DNA from: Apiospora phragmitis
Taxonomy: Eukaryota; Ascomycota; Sordariomycetes; Amphisphaeriales; Apiosporaceae
Length of the DNA: 64,000 bases
Direction of reading: 5' to 3'
NCBI GenBank assembly: GCA_038363925.1
Contig: JAQQWL010000011.1
Location: forward strand, 3,782,001 to 3,846,000
In this document: one piece after another, positions 33,424 to 45,924 of the stretch
Layout of the letters: each line of letters begins with the position of its first letter
Numbering within the stretch: position 1 is the stretch's first letter
Position numbers and translations under genes: made by a program
Notes under the pieces: generated by a model
Seen by the model: the letters and a program-made list of their open reading frames with translations, nothing else
Database searches by the model: none
Told to the model about the DNA's origin: nothing

Positions 33424-34480
33424 TGACGTCTTTTTGTTCCCGAGCATGATCGTCACAAACCTTATCTTTTTATTCCCTTTGCATATGCGTCAGCTCTGGC
33501 ACCTTGACGCTCTGAGTTGCCGGTAGTGCCGCCTTGCGTACAAAGTTGCCGGCGCCTCGCAGACTTCTTACCTAAGGGCATGTTACATCTTTATATATTT
33601 GCTTCAGCAAATGGTTCTGGCCGTACACCCAATCAGTAGTTACAATGCGAAATTCGCTGAGAGCGCCATTAAGCACGGCTCGAAACCTGGGCTGACTGAA
33701 TACTCTGTTAAGACGTTATTTTATTTTATGTTTCATTTACCAAGCTTTTGGCCGTTGCTCTTGTTAGTTCTAGAAAAACGTCGTTTTCAGCTGGGTAGTG
33801 GTTACCTGGCTGGCTGTACCTCCAGTAGCGAGGAGAGAGCTTATACAATTAGCATCAAATTTGATCGCATTGTGGTTCCCGAGTAGAAGGTCAGAAACAG
33901 TAGGGGGTATCCCGTATTGTATAATTAACCTGTCAACCAATCCGCAATCTTACATTTTATTTATATACTGTATCCAGTTCAACGTTGCAATACGCGACAG
34001 CCACACTCACCGATATGTACCCCGTCCGTCCCATTGTACGTGTGGGCGGGCCATGGGAAACGTGGACGTGGGACTGGAGAGCGTCCGCCCCACCCCTCCC
34101 CCAAGCCTCCAAGCCCCCAAGCCCCATCCCCATCATTCGTATGGGATGGGATGGCTTCCAGGGATACTGGCTTCTCCGCCATTGTCACCACCAACCACCA
34201 TTAACCATGGCGAATCGGGTTACTGGGCGGGCAAAGAGGGTTACGTGAAGGCGGTTTCATGTCCAGAAGCCTGCCCAATCAAAGCATACATGTAAGAGCG
34301 GAAGGCTTTATATCTCTAGGCAAAGGGGGGTCCCCGTGGGCAGGTTTGGACTGTTTGCGTGGTTGTATGTAAGATAGAGGAGTGCGCGGGTCTCCATTGA
34401 TTATCACATCACTGCTGATCTTGATTCCTCCCGGCCTCTGCCTCCCTGCATGGGCGAGCCCACACAGCGGAGGGTTGCGT

Positions 34481-34513
34481 GGAGGGGGAGGGGGGAGGGG
34501 GAGGGGGAGGGGG
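34481..34513 (+). repeat. G-rich (GGGGGA)n minisatellite
   Basis: Five runs of five or six G separated by single A residues. The tracts meet the simple rule for a G-quadruplex (four or more G-runs with short loops). Located in a gene-poor interval. Confidence 0.9.
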
Positions 34514-36052
34514 AATGACCGCGTGTGTGTCGTGCTACGTGCCATTTGGATCAAGGGGCGGATATAGACTATCTTGATTGCCAGATTGATTAATAGAGGA
34601 CACACATGCTGAGGAAAGTTGATGAGTTTTGTCTTTGTCCCTGTAAATCTGTCTTTTGATTTTGATTAGCTCCTGCGATTATGCCGAAGTACAATAAGCT
34701 TTGGCCCTTTCTCCCTTTATTCAACTGATCCACCCGCTCGGCTCAGCTAAGTGGGATCAATTTGCTTTTAGCTCGGTGGATGGGATCTAGCTACATAGGT
34801 TATGTAGCCTGCCAGTCTGCTAGGCTCTGCTGGTACGTACGTACATCCCGTTGACCTGCGTTTAGGTACCAGATGTGATTAGCCTGTGCGCCATGGAAGC
34901 GTGCGTCATCAGCTGGCATTGGATGGGTACAGTCAGTATTTTACTTTACCAGCAAAATGGCAAATGGCAAATGGCAGAAAACTTGATCGGGGAGGGGGCA
35001 CCAGGCAATTCGACATGCCATGTAACTCGATACTCGATCCGTCTAGGAAGGTAGGCCGTAATACGTTATACATCCCAACTATGTCTGCTTCCGATCTGCA
35101 AGCAGCGATCTGCAAGCAAATGTTACCTGCGGCCGATATATGTATAGGACGACCGACCTACAGACGAGCAAACTGCATGATAACCGCCAGACCACCGTGC
35201 ATCTGCCCACATGTGATTGTCACGGTTCGTTCTGATCAACACATGGTGGTTATTGTTTTGTCTCGTCTTCCCGTTCTTTTTTCCTTCTTCCCTCCTAGGC
35301 TTATCCTGCGCCCAAGAATGCGCCGTCTCAAAACCATAATCAAGGGCCGGCCGGTAGTAGTTTACGCAGCTAGGGAGACGCACTGCATTACGCGAGACGT
35401 GCCTGCTTTTAGTCCCAACGTCGCAAAATAGGTACAGTAGTAGCAGGAAGATTGTGTTTCTCGTCAGCACCAAACGATAGTTGCGTTTGTGCCCTACGGG
35501 GTCTAGACTTATATTTAGGCTTAGAGGTAACACAGGAGTGCACTGAAGTGAAAGAATAGACTGATGAGCTGAGCTGACATCTGAAAATCGAGACGAGGGA
35601 AGCGACTTGACTTGACAGGGGCCGGGGCCAGGGTTGTCTGTCTTCCCATGTCCGTACCTAAACCGCAACAAGTAGCTGGATGTACATCACTGATGCCCTT
35701 GCCGGCACCACCTCCCCGTTACCAATTTATTAACTTGTACTCACTCGCATACCTGCGATTTGATTTGATTGTGGTCGTACAAGCACCAGACACTCGTCAC
35801 TTCCCATTCTTCAGCAAAAACTCTTGGCCAGTCGCCCGTTCCCTCCGCCTCCTCCCTTCTTTTATTCTTTTCTTGGCCGTGTCTGTCTGTTATTCGTTCC
35901 CTGTACTGCAACCAAAGGCTTCGGATGTTACGCTGCTGACCTTCTCGACGACATTCTTGACGACCTTGCCTGCTTACCCACCCGTTACATGTCGCATTCG
36001 ATTTGTTAGGGCCGCAACCTCCGGTGCTCGGATTCCTTCCTGGCCGCCCAAC

Positions 36053-38008
36053 ATGATTATATCGGCCTATTCCCGTTGACTCCGGCTCTTTGGGGGCTTC
36101 ACGGTAATTGCCCTTCTCACCACCTACATCCACCTGCGCCCACAATGGAAGGAGCGCTCGTATGAATACGCCCACACTTTCTACGATTCCGCCTCGACGC
36201 TTCTCAATGGCCAGGATTACAACAATACCCTCTACCAACCCGGCAATGAGGGCATGGTCTCGCAGTACCACAACTTCAGCAGTCCTTGCGACAGCTTCCC
36301 CGAAAGCAATGGCATCGTCTTGGTCATGAAGACAGGCGCCACCGAGGCGTTCGACAGAATACCCACCCAATTGCTCACCACACTGCAATGCCTTCCCGAC
36401 TTCCTGCTCTTTTCCGATATGGTACGCGACGCAACGCAATGCGCCCAAAACTAAGCTCAGCTACGCAAGTGAGACATTCAGTTAACATGTGTGCAGGAAC
36501 AACAAATCGGCAAGCACCACATTTACGACGTGCTCGCCGACGTGGAGGAGACGGCCAAAGCGCATAATGAAGATTTCGACCTCTATCGCGACCAGAAGGA
36601 ATGCCCGGTGTCGCAGAAGTCGTGCGTCGATGCGAAAACAGACAGCCACAAAGCCTGGAACCTCGACAAGTACAAGTTCATCCCCATGATGGAGAAGACG
36701 TGGCGAATGCGCCCCGGACGCGACTGGTACGTCTTTGCCGAGGCCGACACGTACATTTTCTGGCCCAACATGGTGCATTGGCTGCACACGCAGAGCCAGT
36801 TCAGTCCCAAGGAGAAGCTCTACCTGGGAAGTCGGAGCTTCATAGGAGGTACTCCTTTTGCCCACGGCGGATCTGGCTACGTTATGAGCGGGGCCTTGCT
36901 GCGGCATCTTATTGAGTACCACCCCGGCATGGTCAAGCAGTACAACGCAAAAGGCGCCCATGAGTGCTGTGGCGACCTGATGCTTGCCCAGGCGCTCGAA
37001 GAATACGAAAACGTCAAGATCCGCCAGGCATGGCCCATGTTCAATGGCGAAAAGCCTAGCACGCTTCCCTTTGGTCCAGGCCACTGGTGTGAACCCATCT
37101 TGACCATGCATCACATGAACGCGGAGGAAATCAGCAGCGTGTGGCAGTTTGAGCAGACACGCAAGACCGAAGTAAGTTGGAGCCACAAACCCCTTAATAC
37201 ATTGTCATTGGGAGGCGCCGACAGGGCGGTTGGAACTTTGAAATCAGCCCATCCCCATCCTCGGAAATCCGCCCCCTGAGCTTGTTTTCAAGCCACATGT
37301 TCCAAACTATTGGAAACCCGGCTAACGTAGTTTTCGTCACAGCGCACTCTCCTAATCAAGGACTTGTTTGATGCCCTCATAGCCCCAAAGATGCAGGATA
37401 CGCGCCAAGACTGGGACAACCTTTCGGACGATGTATGCTATATCAATCCTGACCCCGCGGTACAGAAACGCGCAGAGGGCCATTTGCGTGATCGCCAGAA
37501 GAAACCTGAGGACATGACGGCGGTCGAGAAGGAGGCATGGAAATCGCCGGAACACTGCGCCAAAGTCTGCCAAGAGGAGGATGTACCTGAGGAATGGGAA
37601 CTCGACACGAAAGATCAAAAGGTGATACCACGAGATCCATCTCGCAAGGACCAGGATTCAGCAAGTGCTAGCGACACGGAGAAAGCGGAAGACACTGGTC
37701 CCAGTGACGCTGCAGCTCGAGAGGCCTGGCACAAGACCATGGCGGAGAAGAAGAAGAACCGGACCTGCTTCCAGTACCGATGGCACGACGAGCAGTGCTG
37801 TACAGCGCGCAGCTTCAAGCTCGGGGCACCGAAGGCGGCGCCCGAGGACGGCAAGGACAAAGAGCGATGGGCGAGCGGTTGGGATCTGAAGGGCATCAAT
37901 GACTGGATTGATGCCACTGGCGAGTGCACTAAGGTTAATTGGATAACGCCCAAACTTGAGACATGGGTCAGTCACGACTTTGATGAAAAGCGACGCATCA
38001 CAGTGTAA
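36053..38008 (+). CDS. Golgi GT31-family glycosyltransferase (in-frame TGA at codon 9)
   Basis: Type II membrane glycosyltransferase of the Fringe/core-1 galactosyltransferase superfamily. Exons 36053-36421, 36497-37171 and 37343-38008, about 569 codons. A signal anchor (LRLFGGFTVIALLTTYIHL) is followed by a stem and the catalytic domain: GIVLVMKTGATEAFDRIPTQ, then FAEADTYIFWPN (a DxD-like donor/metal site). The acceptor-side motif is FAHGGSGYVMSGALLRHL, then GAHECCGDLMLAQAL. The Cys-rich, charged C-terminal extension is common in filamentous fungi. The anchor has no usable start of its own. The only upstream in-frame ATG is at 36053, and a TGA at 36077 lies between them. No splice acceptor exists between the TGA and the anchor, so an intron cannot remove it. 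A CGA-to-TGA change or base-call error is the simplest explanation. The acceptor sugar is unknown. Confidence 0.85.
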
Positions 38009-39052
38009 TCGGTGCGAACATCTTGACGACAAAAACAAAGGATAGAAACGGAGATTTTTGTGCGAAAGGATCAAAACTACAGGAGTTCGCATCACAGGGG
38101 GTTATCCGTGGGGCATTCGTCATTCCTTGCACTGTCACCAGAAAGTTAGATGCGCACATTATCATTAGGAGGAGTTTGGGGCGTTTTTGGCTGCCTGGTT
38201 AGGCATATACAACTAGAAAGGGAGCATCTTTAGCAGGATTGTATCTGCGAGGGCAGGTCTGCTATTTTCAAGGGCAGGAAAGCAGTACGGTAGCTACAGC
38301 AGCAGCAGTAGCGAGCTGCACCGACAGTGCCGCAACGAGTGTGAGATTTGTTGACTTGAGACTAACGGCCGACAAGGGGGAGGCGAGGGTACAATTTTGG
38401 TAATGACTTCGCTCACCACGGATCTCTGTACTAGCTAGGCAGACCAGACAGAGAACATAAAAGAAGAAACAAAGCTCAATCCTAGGAGATATAACCATGA
38501 GTCTTGGAAGAAATACGTAGTCTCTCTAGACTAGTGATTATCGTGAGTTAACATGGTCACATCTGTACGTTATATCCAGTAAAGCGAATATGGATGAAAT
38601 GTTTGAGTGATTCTGACATTTTCAAAGAGACATTAATTTCAAGTTTACTAGTAACCAGGCATCTACAAGCCTAATACATTTTATTGGTTTTTGAAGTGTC
38701 TCTAGAAGTCGTATATATCCACTTGGTATGTAAGGCTTCCACATCGCCTGCAGAAATCATTAATACCGGACAGCCTCAGAAGCCGTATACTCGCTTATAC
38801 GACTGGCTGCATGGTATTTACCGAGTCTGGTTCTTTCCTTTTTGCTGGCAGTATTGTACTTTCTGTCTGTCCATCATCACGGCCGTGCTCCTTCTAACCA
38901 ACCGCTTGCTGCTCCAGGGGGGTTCTAGGAAAAGCTTACTATACAGTTGACTGTCAAACCCGCTAGAAGTAAACAATGCTATTAGCCTGGCTGGACCACC
39001 GGTAGTAGGAGACCATTGATGATGAGGCCCACCAAAGGTTCCCGTGATTCCA
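38009..39052. other. Intergenic, convergent 3' ends
   Basis: About 1 kb between the GT31 gene (+) and the F-box-like gene (-). Somewhat AT-rich at 38510-38700. Nothing coding is supported. Confidence 0.45.
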
Positions 39053-40032
39053 TCAATCACTGGCTGGGTTCGCCGAGTGAGCCAACGGTGGTTTACCCCT
39101 GCACCAGGACCCAACTCGGCTTTTCGGATCGCGTCCTTCATCCTGATCACCGTATCCCAGTAATGCTCCCACCTTGGATCCCCAGGTCCGGAGGTGGCGC
39201 TCGTCGTTGTCGTCGGGGCCGTGCACCTGCACGCCGATCCGTTCGAGGCGCGGAAACGCCGCCCGGAGGTGGCGGTCGAAGCGAGGGAACGCCGCCAAGG
39301 CTCCCTCGTTGTCGCCCGGCGTCCAGTCGAACTCGTGATATCCCAGGTTCATGAACATGATCTCCGTTAGATCGGGGCAGCAGCCGTGCTTCGCGAGGAG
39401 CAAAGCTGGGCAGAAAAAGGAGATGTAATGGTGGAAGGGGGGTGAGAGCCACCATCTCCTCCTCCACCTTCACCGCCACCGTCATCCGGCAGGCAGGCAG
39501 CGTAATGGCGCTATGAGGGATGGGAGAACGAGGCAAGCCTGATCAAGCTGGCGTTGCCGGCGCCAATGGCCGGGGTATGACGAACACAGTCGGGCAACGA
39601 CCCAGAAATGTGTATGGTGTTCAACCCGTACAGCATACCAATCGCTTCGGCATGGACTTGCTTGTTTGTGCGCAGGATGGCAACGGAAATGAACCGTGCC
39701 CCCGAAAGCGACATGGTATTATAATATGTCGGCGCACGCCACAATTTGACTTGCGACTTCCTGGCGGTCAATAGTTCTCGGTACTAAGCAATGGCATCAG
39801 TATTGAGTCGAAGAGCATATATATATTTATCCGTTGATATACTCACTATCATATTTCGGATCTCGGGAGGGAAGCTGAACCATCCCAACGGCTCCTCGAC
39901 CTTAGCCATGGCAAAGAAACGGGCGGCTCGTTTTGAACGAGACAATCGAAGACTGGCCACAATGGACTCTTTTATTCGAGACGCAACTCGACTAAAGGAG
40001 CTGCATGATGGCGGAAGGGGAGAGAAGAGCAA
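39053..40032 (-). CDS. F-box/2EXR-like protein, probably with frame errors
   Basis: Exon 1 (40032 or 39909 to 39847) ends with GWFSFPPEIRNMI, and exon 2 (from 39783) starts YRELLT. Together they give the FPPEIRNMIYRELL signature of fungal F-box/2EXR proteins, which usually act as substrate receptors or in incompatibility-type families. Exon 2 continues FISVAILRTNKQVHAEAIGM and LYGLNTIHIS, the usual second element, then hits a stop at 39511-39513. Further down, in another frame, HGCCPDLTEIMFMNLGYHEF, DWTPGDNEGALAAFPRFD and FPRLERIGVQVHG look like the rest of the same protein. A possible intron (donor GTGAAG, acceptor CTGCCCAG just before the LLLAKHG block) plus one base error near 39510-39530 would join them. 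It may alternatively be a decaying gene. Exon borders after 39511 are uncertain. Confidence 0.5.
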
Positions 40033-40729
40033 TATATCCTATTCAGCAGAAGCGAACCACAACTTCTCCGTAAATCGACCATTCTAAGTTTGTCGAGGAC
40101 CAAGTTTGAGGGCAGTTATATCATATTATGCTTCATGGGACTCTCAAGTCTTCTTCACATCGTATAGGGCGAGGGGGTTTAACACAGGACAGCCTCGAAA
40201 GCCGAGTATCCATTCATCCATAGTTACTCCATACAACTCATACGTCATATATTCATACCAGGTCCTTAACAGATGATATAGCATCTACTTCCCCCCCTCA
40301 TTCCCGGTACGTAGTATTTCATTATCCATCCATGCATGCGTTTTTGCCCTCGTATGCCCTCTTTTCTTTGATGCAGGATTTCCACCCGTCCTTTCCTTCC
40401 CTCGCCCCTGTGCCGTGCTATGCTATGAAGCTTTCCCGAACTTTTGAACGTTTTAATGCGTTTTTCTTGTTCGAATAGAACAAATGTCAAAATGGCTAGG
40501 TAAAGGAGGAGCAACAGAACGAACGCCTTTTGTATGCATGCATGCCACCATCGCCCGCTCTGGGAAACAAGCCACAACCACCACTGAAAACAAATCATGA
40601 ATGCCAAGCCTGCATCGCATGACAGGCAGACAGGCAGTCAATACCACACACTAGACTGACTGACTGAATAACAGACCGAGAGTGGCTGACAACACCACCC
40701 CATCATAATCAGTTGAGACCGAAACGCCA
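40033..40729. other. Intergenic, 3' flank of sepH
   Basis: About 700 bases between the F-box-like gene and the sepH stop codon. Nothing recognisable beyond ordinary flank sequence. Confidence 0.45.
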
Positions 40730-43700
40730 CTACGCGCCCGGAGTCCATTTCTTGGCCCCGCCCTCACTAGGGGCGCGACTCCGCCGCTGTTTTCCGGAAC
40801 CCGAACGTGAGTGACTCGTACTAGTACTACTAACCGAGCCATTGCGCCTAGACGACGACGACGACGACGACAAGGTCGGACTCTCTGGTACGAAGGGATA
40901 TCTAGTCCCACTGCCACTTCCCCCATCAGCAGTCAGGTTTTCCTTGTTGCTGAAGACGCTATTGCGCCTCAAGTCCGACAGGTCGCTCACCGAAGTACGC
41001 GGTAGCACGCCCGGGTTGCGAGGCAGTCGGCTCTTACTGCCGACGCTCGAGCTCAGATCACCACTGACCCGTCGCGGTATCGAGGACACCGGGATGCCGG
41101 TACTATCTCGGCTCCGCGGTCTATAAAGCGACGGGTCGCGGTCGTGCGTGATAGAAACCGCAGAACGCTTTGGGCTGTGTGCTACCTCGATAAAGGCAGA
41201 CTGAGAGGACCGGTGGGCATGTGTCGGAGTCATGGGGGTGGATGCCGAAGAATGGAGAGAGGGTGGGGTGTAGATACGGCGCGACCCAGGTCGCGAGCCA
41301 GGCCGCGTACGGCCTACACTTGTTGCGGCTGATGACGACGCAGATAGACTCGATATGCTACTAGTAGCGAGCTCAGACTCGCCATTGATGTGGGATCTGA
41401 CAAGCTCGGATGCCAAGTTTCGTACCAACACTGCAGAGTCTTTGTCCGCCAGCGTCTGGATGTCCTCGAGAAGTGATGTGAGACATTTGTCTCTTGAGCT
41501 GCTGAAGTAATCGATTTCGCGTGCGTCCAGGATGTTGCGGACGAGACGAAGCAAATTCAACCGCACAACTGCCTTCTTGTGGCCCAGCTTTTGCCCGATT
41601 CCTGAGAACATATCGGATGTTGCCAACATGGATGACAGCGAAGGGCTCAGGCGAAGAAGTTTGAGCAGGGGCTCGAGCAGATTCGGGTCGAACGCATTAA
41701 CTTTAGAATTAGTGAAGCAAGAAATGATTTCTTGGGTGAAGCTGCCGTTGATAAGGTGCCCCTCAACCTTGGCAGTCTCTTCTTGCAGCCTAATGAATGG
41801 TCAGTAAAAGTGCCAGCCACAGATGGTAAACAGGGGTAAGTAAGGGGCTTTAGTCATCAACGTACCATACAAAAATGGCGTCCAAGGCCGTTACCTGCCA
41901 GTACTGATCTGCCAGAAGAGACACATAAAAGTCCAGACCTTTGTTTTGCCACAAAAACCGGCGGCCTTTGCTTCCAGAATGCGCCATGTCGCATAGAATA
42001 GGAAGAACAAACTCCTTGGGTGGTCTGTCAGTCTTCATCATCTTGAGCAGCAACGGCACGATACCATTGACTGCTGCATATTCCTGTCGGTCTTTGCTCA
42101 GGCGGCAGAGATTGAACAAGGTATTGAGCACCTGGTTGGATATCTCCCGGAAATGACGGTGGCTTTTCTTCATGGTCCCGCTCAACAGGTCGATCAGCAG
42201 ATCGATGGCATCGGCCGAGTGTAGTGTTTCCAACGTAGTGGACAACATAGACAGATTTTTGATGAACTTGAGCATTGTGATCTGATGTGCTGGCGTCATC
42301 CGGCGCAGATCCTTGAGAATACCTGCGACTGGCGTTAGCATGACAGAAACTTTACAGGCTTGAAATGGGACTGACTCTTCAGCACTTGGCGGTCAGCCAC
42401 CATCTCCTTGACGTAGTTCTCGGCTTGGGAGAACAGATAGAAGATGTTGACGATACGGCCCTCGATAGCTTCTATCAGTTCATCCCCTTCGTCTTCGTCC
42501 AGTACCCTGTGCAGCACCAAGGCTAGCGGGTCTAGGATCTTGCTCCTGGAAAAGATGCGGCAGAAATCATTCTTGGGAGTAGGTCCTTGAAGTTCGAATA
42601 CATTCCAGATACCGTTGACGCCGATCAGCACAAGGTCTCGAGCACTATCGTAGTCCTCGTCTAAGAACTCCACCAGGACGTTGAGACCGCCAGCGCTCAC
42701 GAACATCTGCAAGGTTAGAGTCGAGGTTTGATACATTTGTCGTACAAAGGCGGCGGCTTCCAATCGTATTTCGTTCGAGTATTGCCTCGCTGCAAATTTA
42801 GTAATAATGGGGATACCACCAACAAAGCATATGTTCTCCTGTAGCTCAACATCGTCCAGAATAATCTGCCACACTGTTAGCTCCTGCCACCTTGCTTTAG
42901 GGGCATATTGCTTACCGTATTCACGACTTTGAGCAACTGCAGGATCATGTGCTGTCGGCTTTTCACTGTACATGGCTCAAGGAGCTCCAATATAGGCAAC
43001 AGGCCATGTGCACTGATGATGAGGTCTTTGACTTCTGCATGTTCCCACAGAAGGGCAAGCTGGACATTGTTAGAGACACGATGTACTTGGGGCGAACGAC
43101 TGTTTGGCCGACTTACCAGATCCTCGGAAAGCTCCGAGAGCTTTTCTTCGCCTTCTATCATTTTGATTGATCGTACAAGCGCCTCCACCTTCTCTGCTAA
43201 CCTGGCATGCCGGTCTCGGGCAATGTTTGCCTCGAGGTCCATTTCATCCCAGCCTGGGTCCATAAAAGCAAAAGGATCATCTTCATCTTCGTCGTCGCCA
43301 AGCCACGAGTTGTTGGATAGCTTGGATAGGACCATAAGCCCGCCGTCTTCCGAGCCTCGGTCGCTTTCGGCCTTTTCGGTAATATTGTCGCCAGGACCAA
43401 ATATATCGGAGAAATCTTCGTCGCCTTCGCTCTCTGCAAACTTCTGTATCTCAATGGACGACCGCGACCGTTGCATCTGCCGATCCGGTAGAACTGAGGG
43501 TCGCGACGAGGCTGTTCGTCTCATGCTTCCACTAACAGGTGATTGCGTAGAACGGGGTAAACTAGTGAGGTCTGAAGGGTGGAATAGCTGGGGAGTCTCG
43601 GGCTGCCGAGTATTAGCTTACACCATTCGGGTAAATAGAGCCATAGGAGCATACCTTTCTCGATTGGCCAATCCTCTGGTTAAAGATGAGATCAGTTTGG

Positions 43701-45924
43701 TCATTGTTGTCGAAGAGGTCCGAATAATCTTCCACCGTTTGCTCTCTATAAAGCAGATCAGGCCGCGACGGCAACTCAAATTTATTCCCCAGGCTCTTCG
43801 CCTGCGACTTTCGCCGATAGTGCCCGCTGGTGGAGCGTTTCCGGGGAGACCTTGTAGGCTCCGGGACTCTAGCTGCCCTTTTGGTTCCGGGGTCTTTTCC
43901 GGACCAAAGGGGAATCTCCAGTTAGGTCGAATGGTCTTTTCTTGAGGATCTTCTTCATGGAAACCGCCAAAATTCTTCATAGTCATGAGCTCTCCATCCA
44001 TATCGGTATCCCAATTTCCAGATATATCGCGGGAGCTATCAATCGAAGCAAATTGCTTCAAGCGGTCAGCGGAGAGCATCCCCCCAAAGTGATCTTGCGG
44101 TTTGATCAGAGGAAGCTGCAAGGCGGTAGGCGATATTGCAGTGGCAAAGTCATTGTCCCAATTATCGTCATCTGTATGGTATCAGTACTGTTTCCCCAAC
44201 GCCGCGTGAGAACGGCCAGAACCCGAGCTCCGCAAACAACTTACCAGCAAGTTCAGGAGACCGGAAGTCCTCGGCCGTTGGCCGGGGCTGGCGAGAGTCA
44301 AAGGCCCCTTTGCCGGCGTATTAAGACCAGATCTCGTTTGTGGGTGGTTCTGCTGGGGCGGGCCAGAGTCCGAGCCAGTAGAGGCCCGTAGATTATTGGT
44401 GTCGGATGTTAAAGCCTTGTTCCATTGTTTGACTTCTTCAACGGCTTGGCTGAAGTTAGCCGAGGCCTTTGCGACTGGGGCGTCGCTCCTCCGGCAGCCG
44501 ACTATCCAGTTGTGCTTGAGCAGCTTTCTCGCAGAGACACGAAGATTCGGATCTTTCTGAAAACATTGCATCAAAAAGTCCCGAGCAGCCTGTGTCGAGT
44601 TAGAACCGCAGAGAGTGTAGGTCCGGTACAATCTATCACATGAGCTTGCACGGGTCTTGGTCACTTACAGAAGATACGCCTTCGGGTAGAGGAGGATGAT
44701 CATCGTTAACAATAGCGAATAGTGCGGGCATGGCTTGCAAATGATGGTATGGTGGTTTTCCTTGCAGCAGCTCGATAACAGTACATCCTAAACTCCAGAT
44801 ATCTGATGCAGGCGTGGCACCGGATAATTCAATTATTTCTGGCGCCATCCAGTACGGTGTTCCCACCACTTGAGCCTCCTTGTCAGGCCCGCTCAGAGTA
44901 CTTGTAGAAACACCGAAGTCGGCGAGCTTTACTTTGCCGTCCTTTGTAGTCAGGATATTGGCTCCCTTGATATCACGATGAATAACACCTTGGTCGTGTA
45001 GATACTGAAGGCCTTGCAAAACCTGGGTCATATATACGCCCACAAGGTTCTCTGGGAACTTGCCGTATGCTTTGCATATCGAATGGAGAGAGCCATTCTC
45101 GCAATACCTGAAATCCATGTAAGTTTGTTTCCCAGCACGACATAAATCCATGAGCGGCATAACATACTCCAAAACAATATTTAGGCAGTCTATCGACTTG
45201 ACAAAGCCGACATACTTGACGATGTTGTCGTGCTACAACCATTGTCAGCCCCGCAAGAACTGCCTTGGGCAGCCGGCCCATAACTTTGGGGCGAGTCTTA
45301 CATGTAAGTTCTTCAGCAGATCGATCTCGGCCTAAACAAAAGTCAGCATTCTATCTTCCACCGACATCTGGTCGCACCCACCTCGATCATGCGCAATTCG
45401 CTCTTAGGCAAATTGACGAGCTTGATTTGCTTGACCGCAACCGCCTCGCCGGTACCCCAATGGATCGCTTTGTAGACGGCGCCGAAGGCTCCCTTGCCCA
45501 GGCATTCTCCCAGGCGCTATTACACTCCGTATTAGCTTGTGTGCCTGGCGGAACCAATACTTGCCAACTGCAAGTTAGGTATGGGCTCCTTTGTTCTGTA
45601 CGTACGTAATCCTTCAGCCCTGGATCCTGAACCGCCCTGTCGCGACCACCGCTTCCTTTCCTCGGAGTACCTGAGTGTCGAACCGCCACAGCAGGTCTGC
45701 CATTGGCGGCATGATACTGGCGCTCACCCGTGGATGAGGTAGACGGGTTCGAGGAATGGCCCGAGGAGGGCGCCATGACCGGTTGTCTTCAACGCTTCTT
45801 CTAGTAGACGACTACTCGCGGCTTCGGCGTTACTGTGCTTCGGCGAGACTGGTGGGCTGTTCGAGGGCACACGGCGGCGGGAACTGCGACTGCGAGGGGC
45901 AAAGGAAAAGGTGGTCGGCGACAT
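40730..45924 (-). CDS. sepH: SepH/Cdc7 septation-initiation protein kinase (12 exons, three frame errors)
   Basis: Ste20/Ste11-like Ser/Thr kinase of the septation initiation network (S. pombe Cdc7, S. cerevisiae Cdc15), acting at spindle pole bodies to trigger septum formation. Exons: 45924-45606, 45516-45382, 45331-45302, 45232-45168, 45107-44669, 44589-44245, 44171-43655, 43602-43117, 43059-42916, 42865-42376, 42322-41866 and 41789-40730. The kinase domain shows [19 protein letters not shown] (Lys135), [12 protein letters not shown] (HRD 226-228), LADFGVST (DFG 246-248) and [10 protein letters not shown]. An acidic linker ([10 protein letters not shown]) leads to a long ARM-like helical region ([42 protein letters not shown]) and a Ser-rich tail. 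Three errors are visible: an extra base at 45779-45780, one missing at about 44273-44274, and one missing in the T run at 43878-43881. Corrected, the exons total 4488 nt, 1495 residues, and every junction phase agrees. Confidence 0.95.

Larger units (their letters stand above)
32207..36052. other. 3.8 kb gene-poor interval
   Basis: The left part is the NASP promoter. Beyond 32.6 kb only short or low-complexity frames occur, including 34886-35431 and its antisense, which lack protein character. Features seen are two adjacent palindromes at 33403-33423 and a G-rich minisatellite at 34481-34513, listed separately. No RNA gene was recognised. A few hundred bases at the right end are probably the leader of the GT31 gene. 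Confidence 0.5.

Noticed and set aside
34886..35431. 181-codon frame in the 32-36 kb gap with an equally long antisense frame
   Set aside because: Both strands open at once, mixed low-quality composition, and no conserved motif on either.
36482..37186. 234-codon antisense frame over the GT31 gene
   Set aside because: Shadow of GT31 exon 2, which carries clear family motifs on the plus strand.
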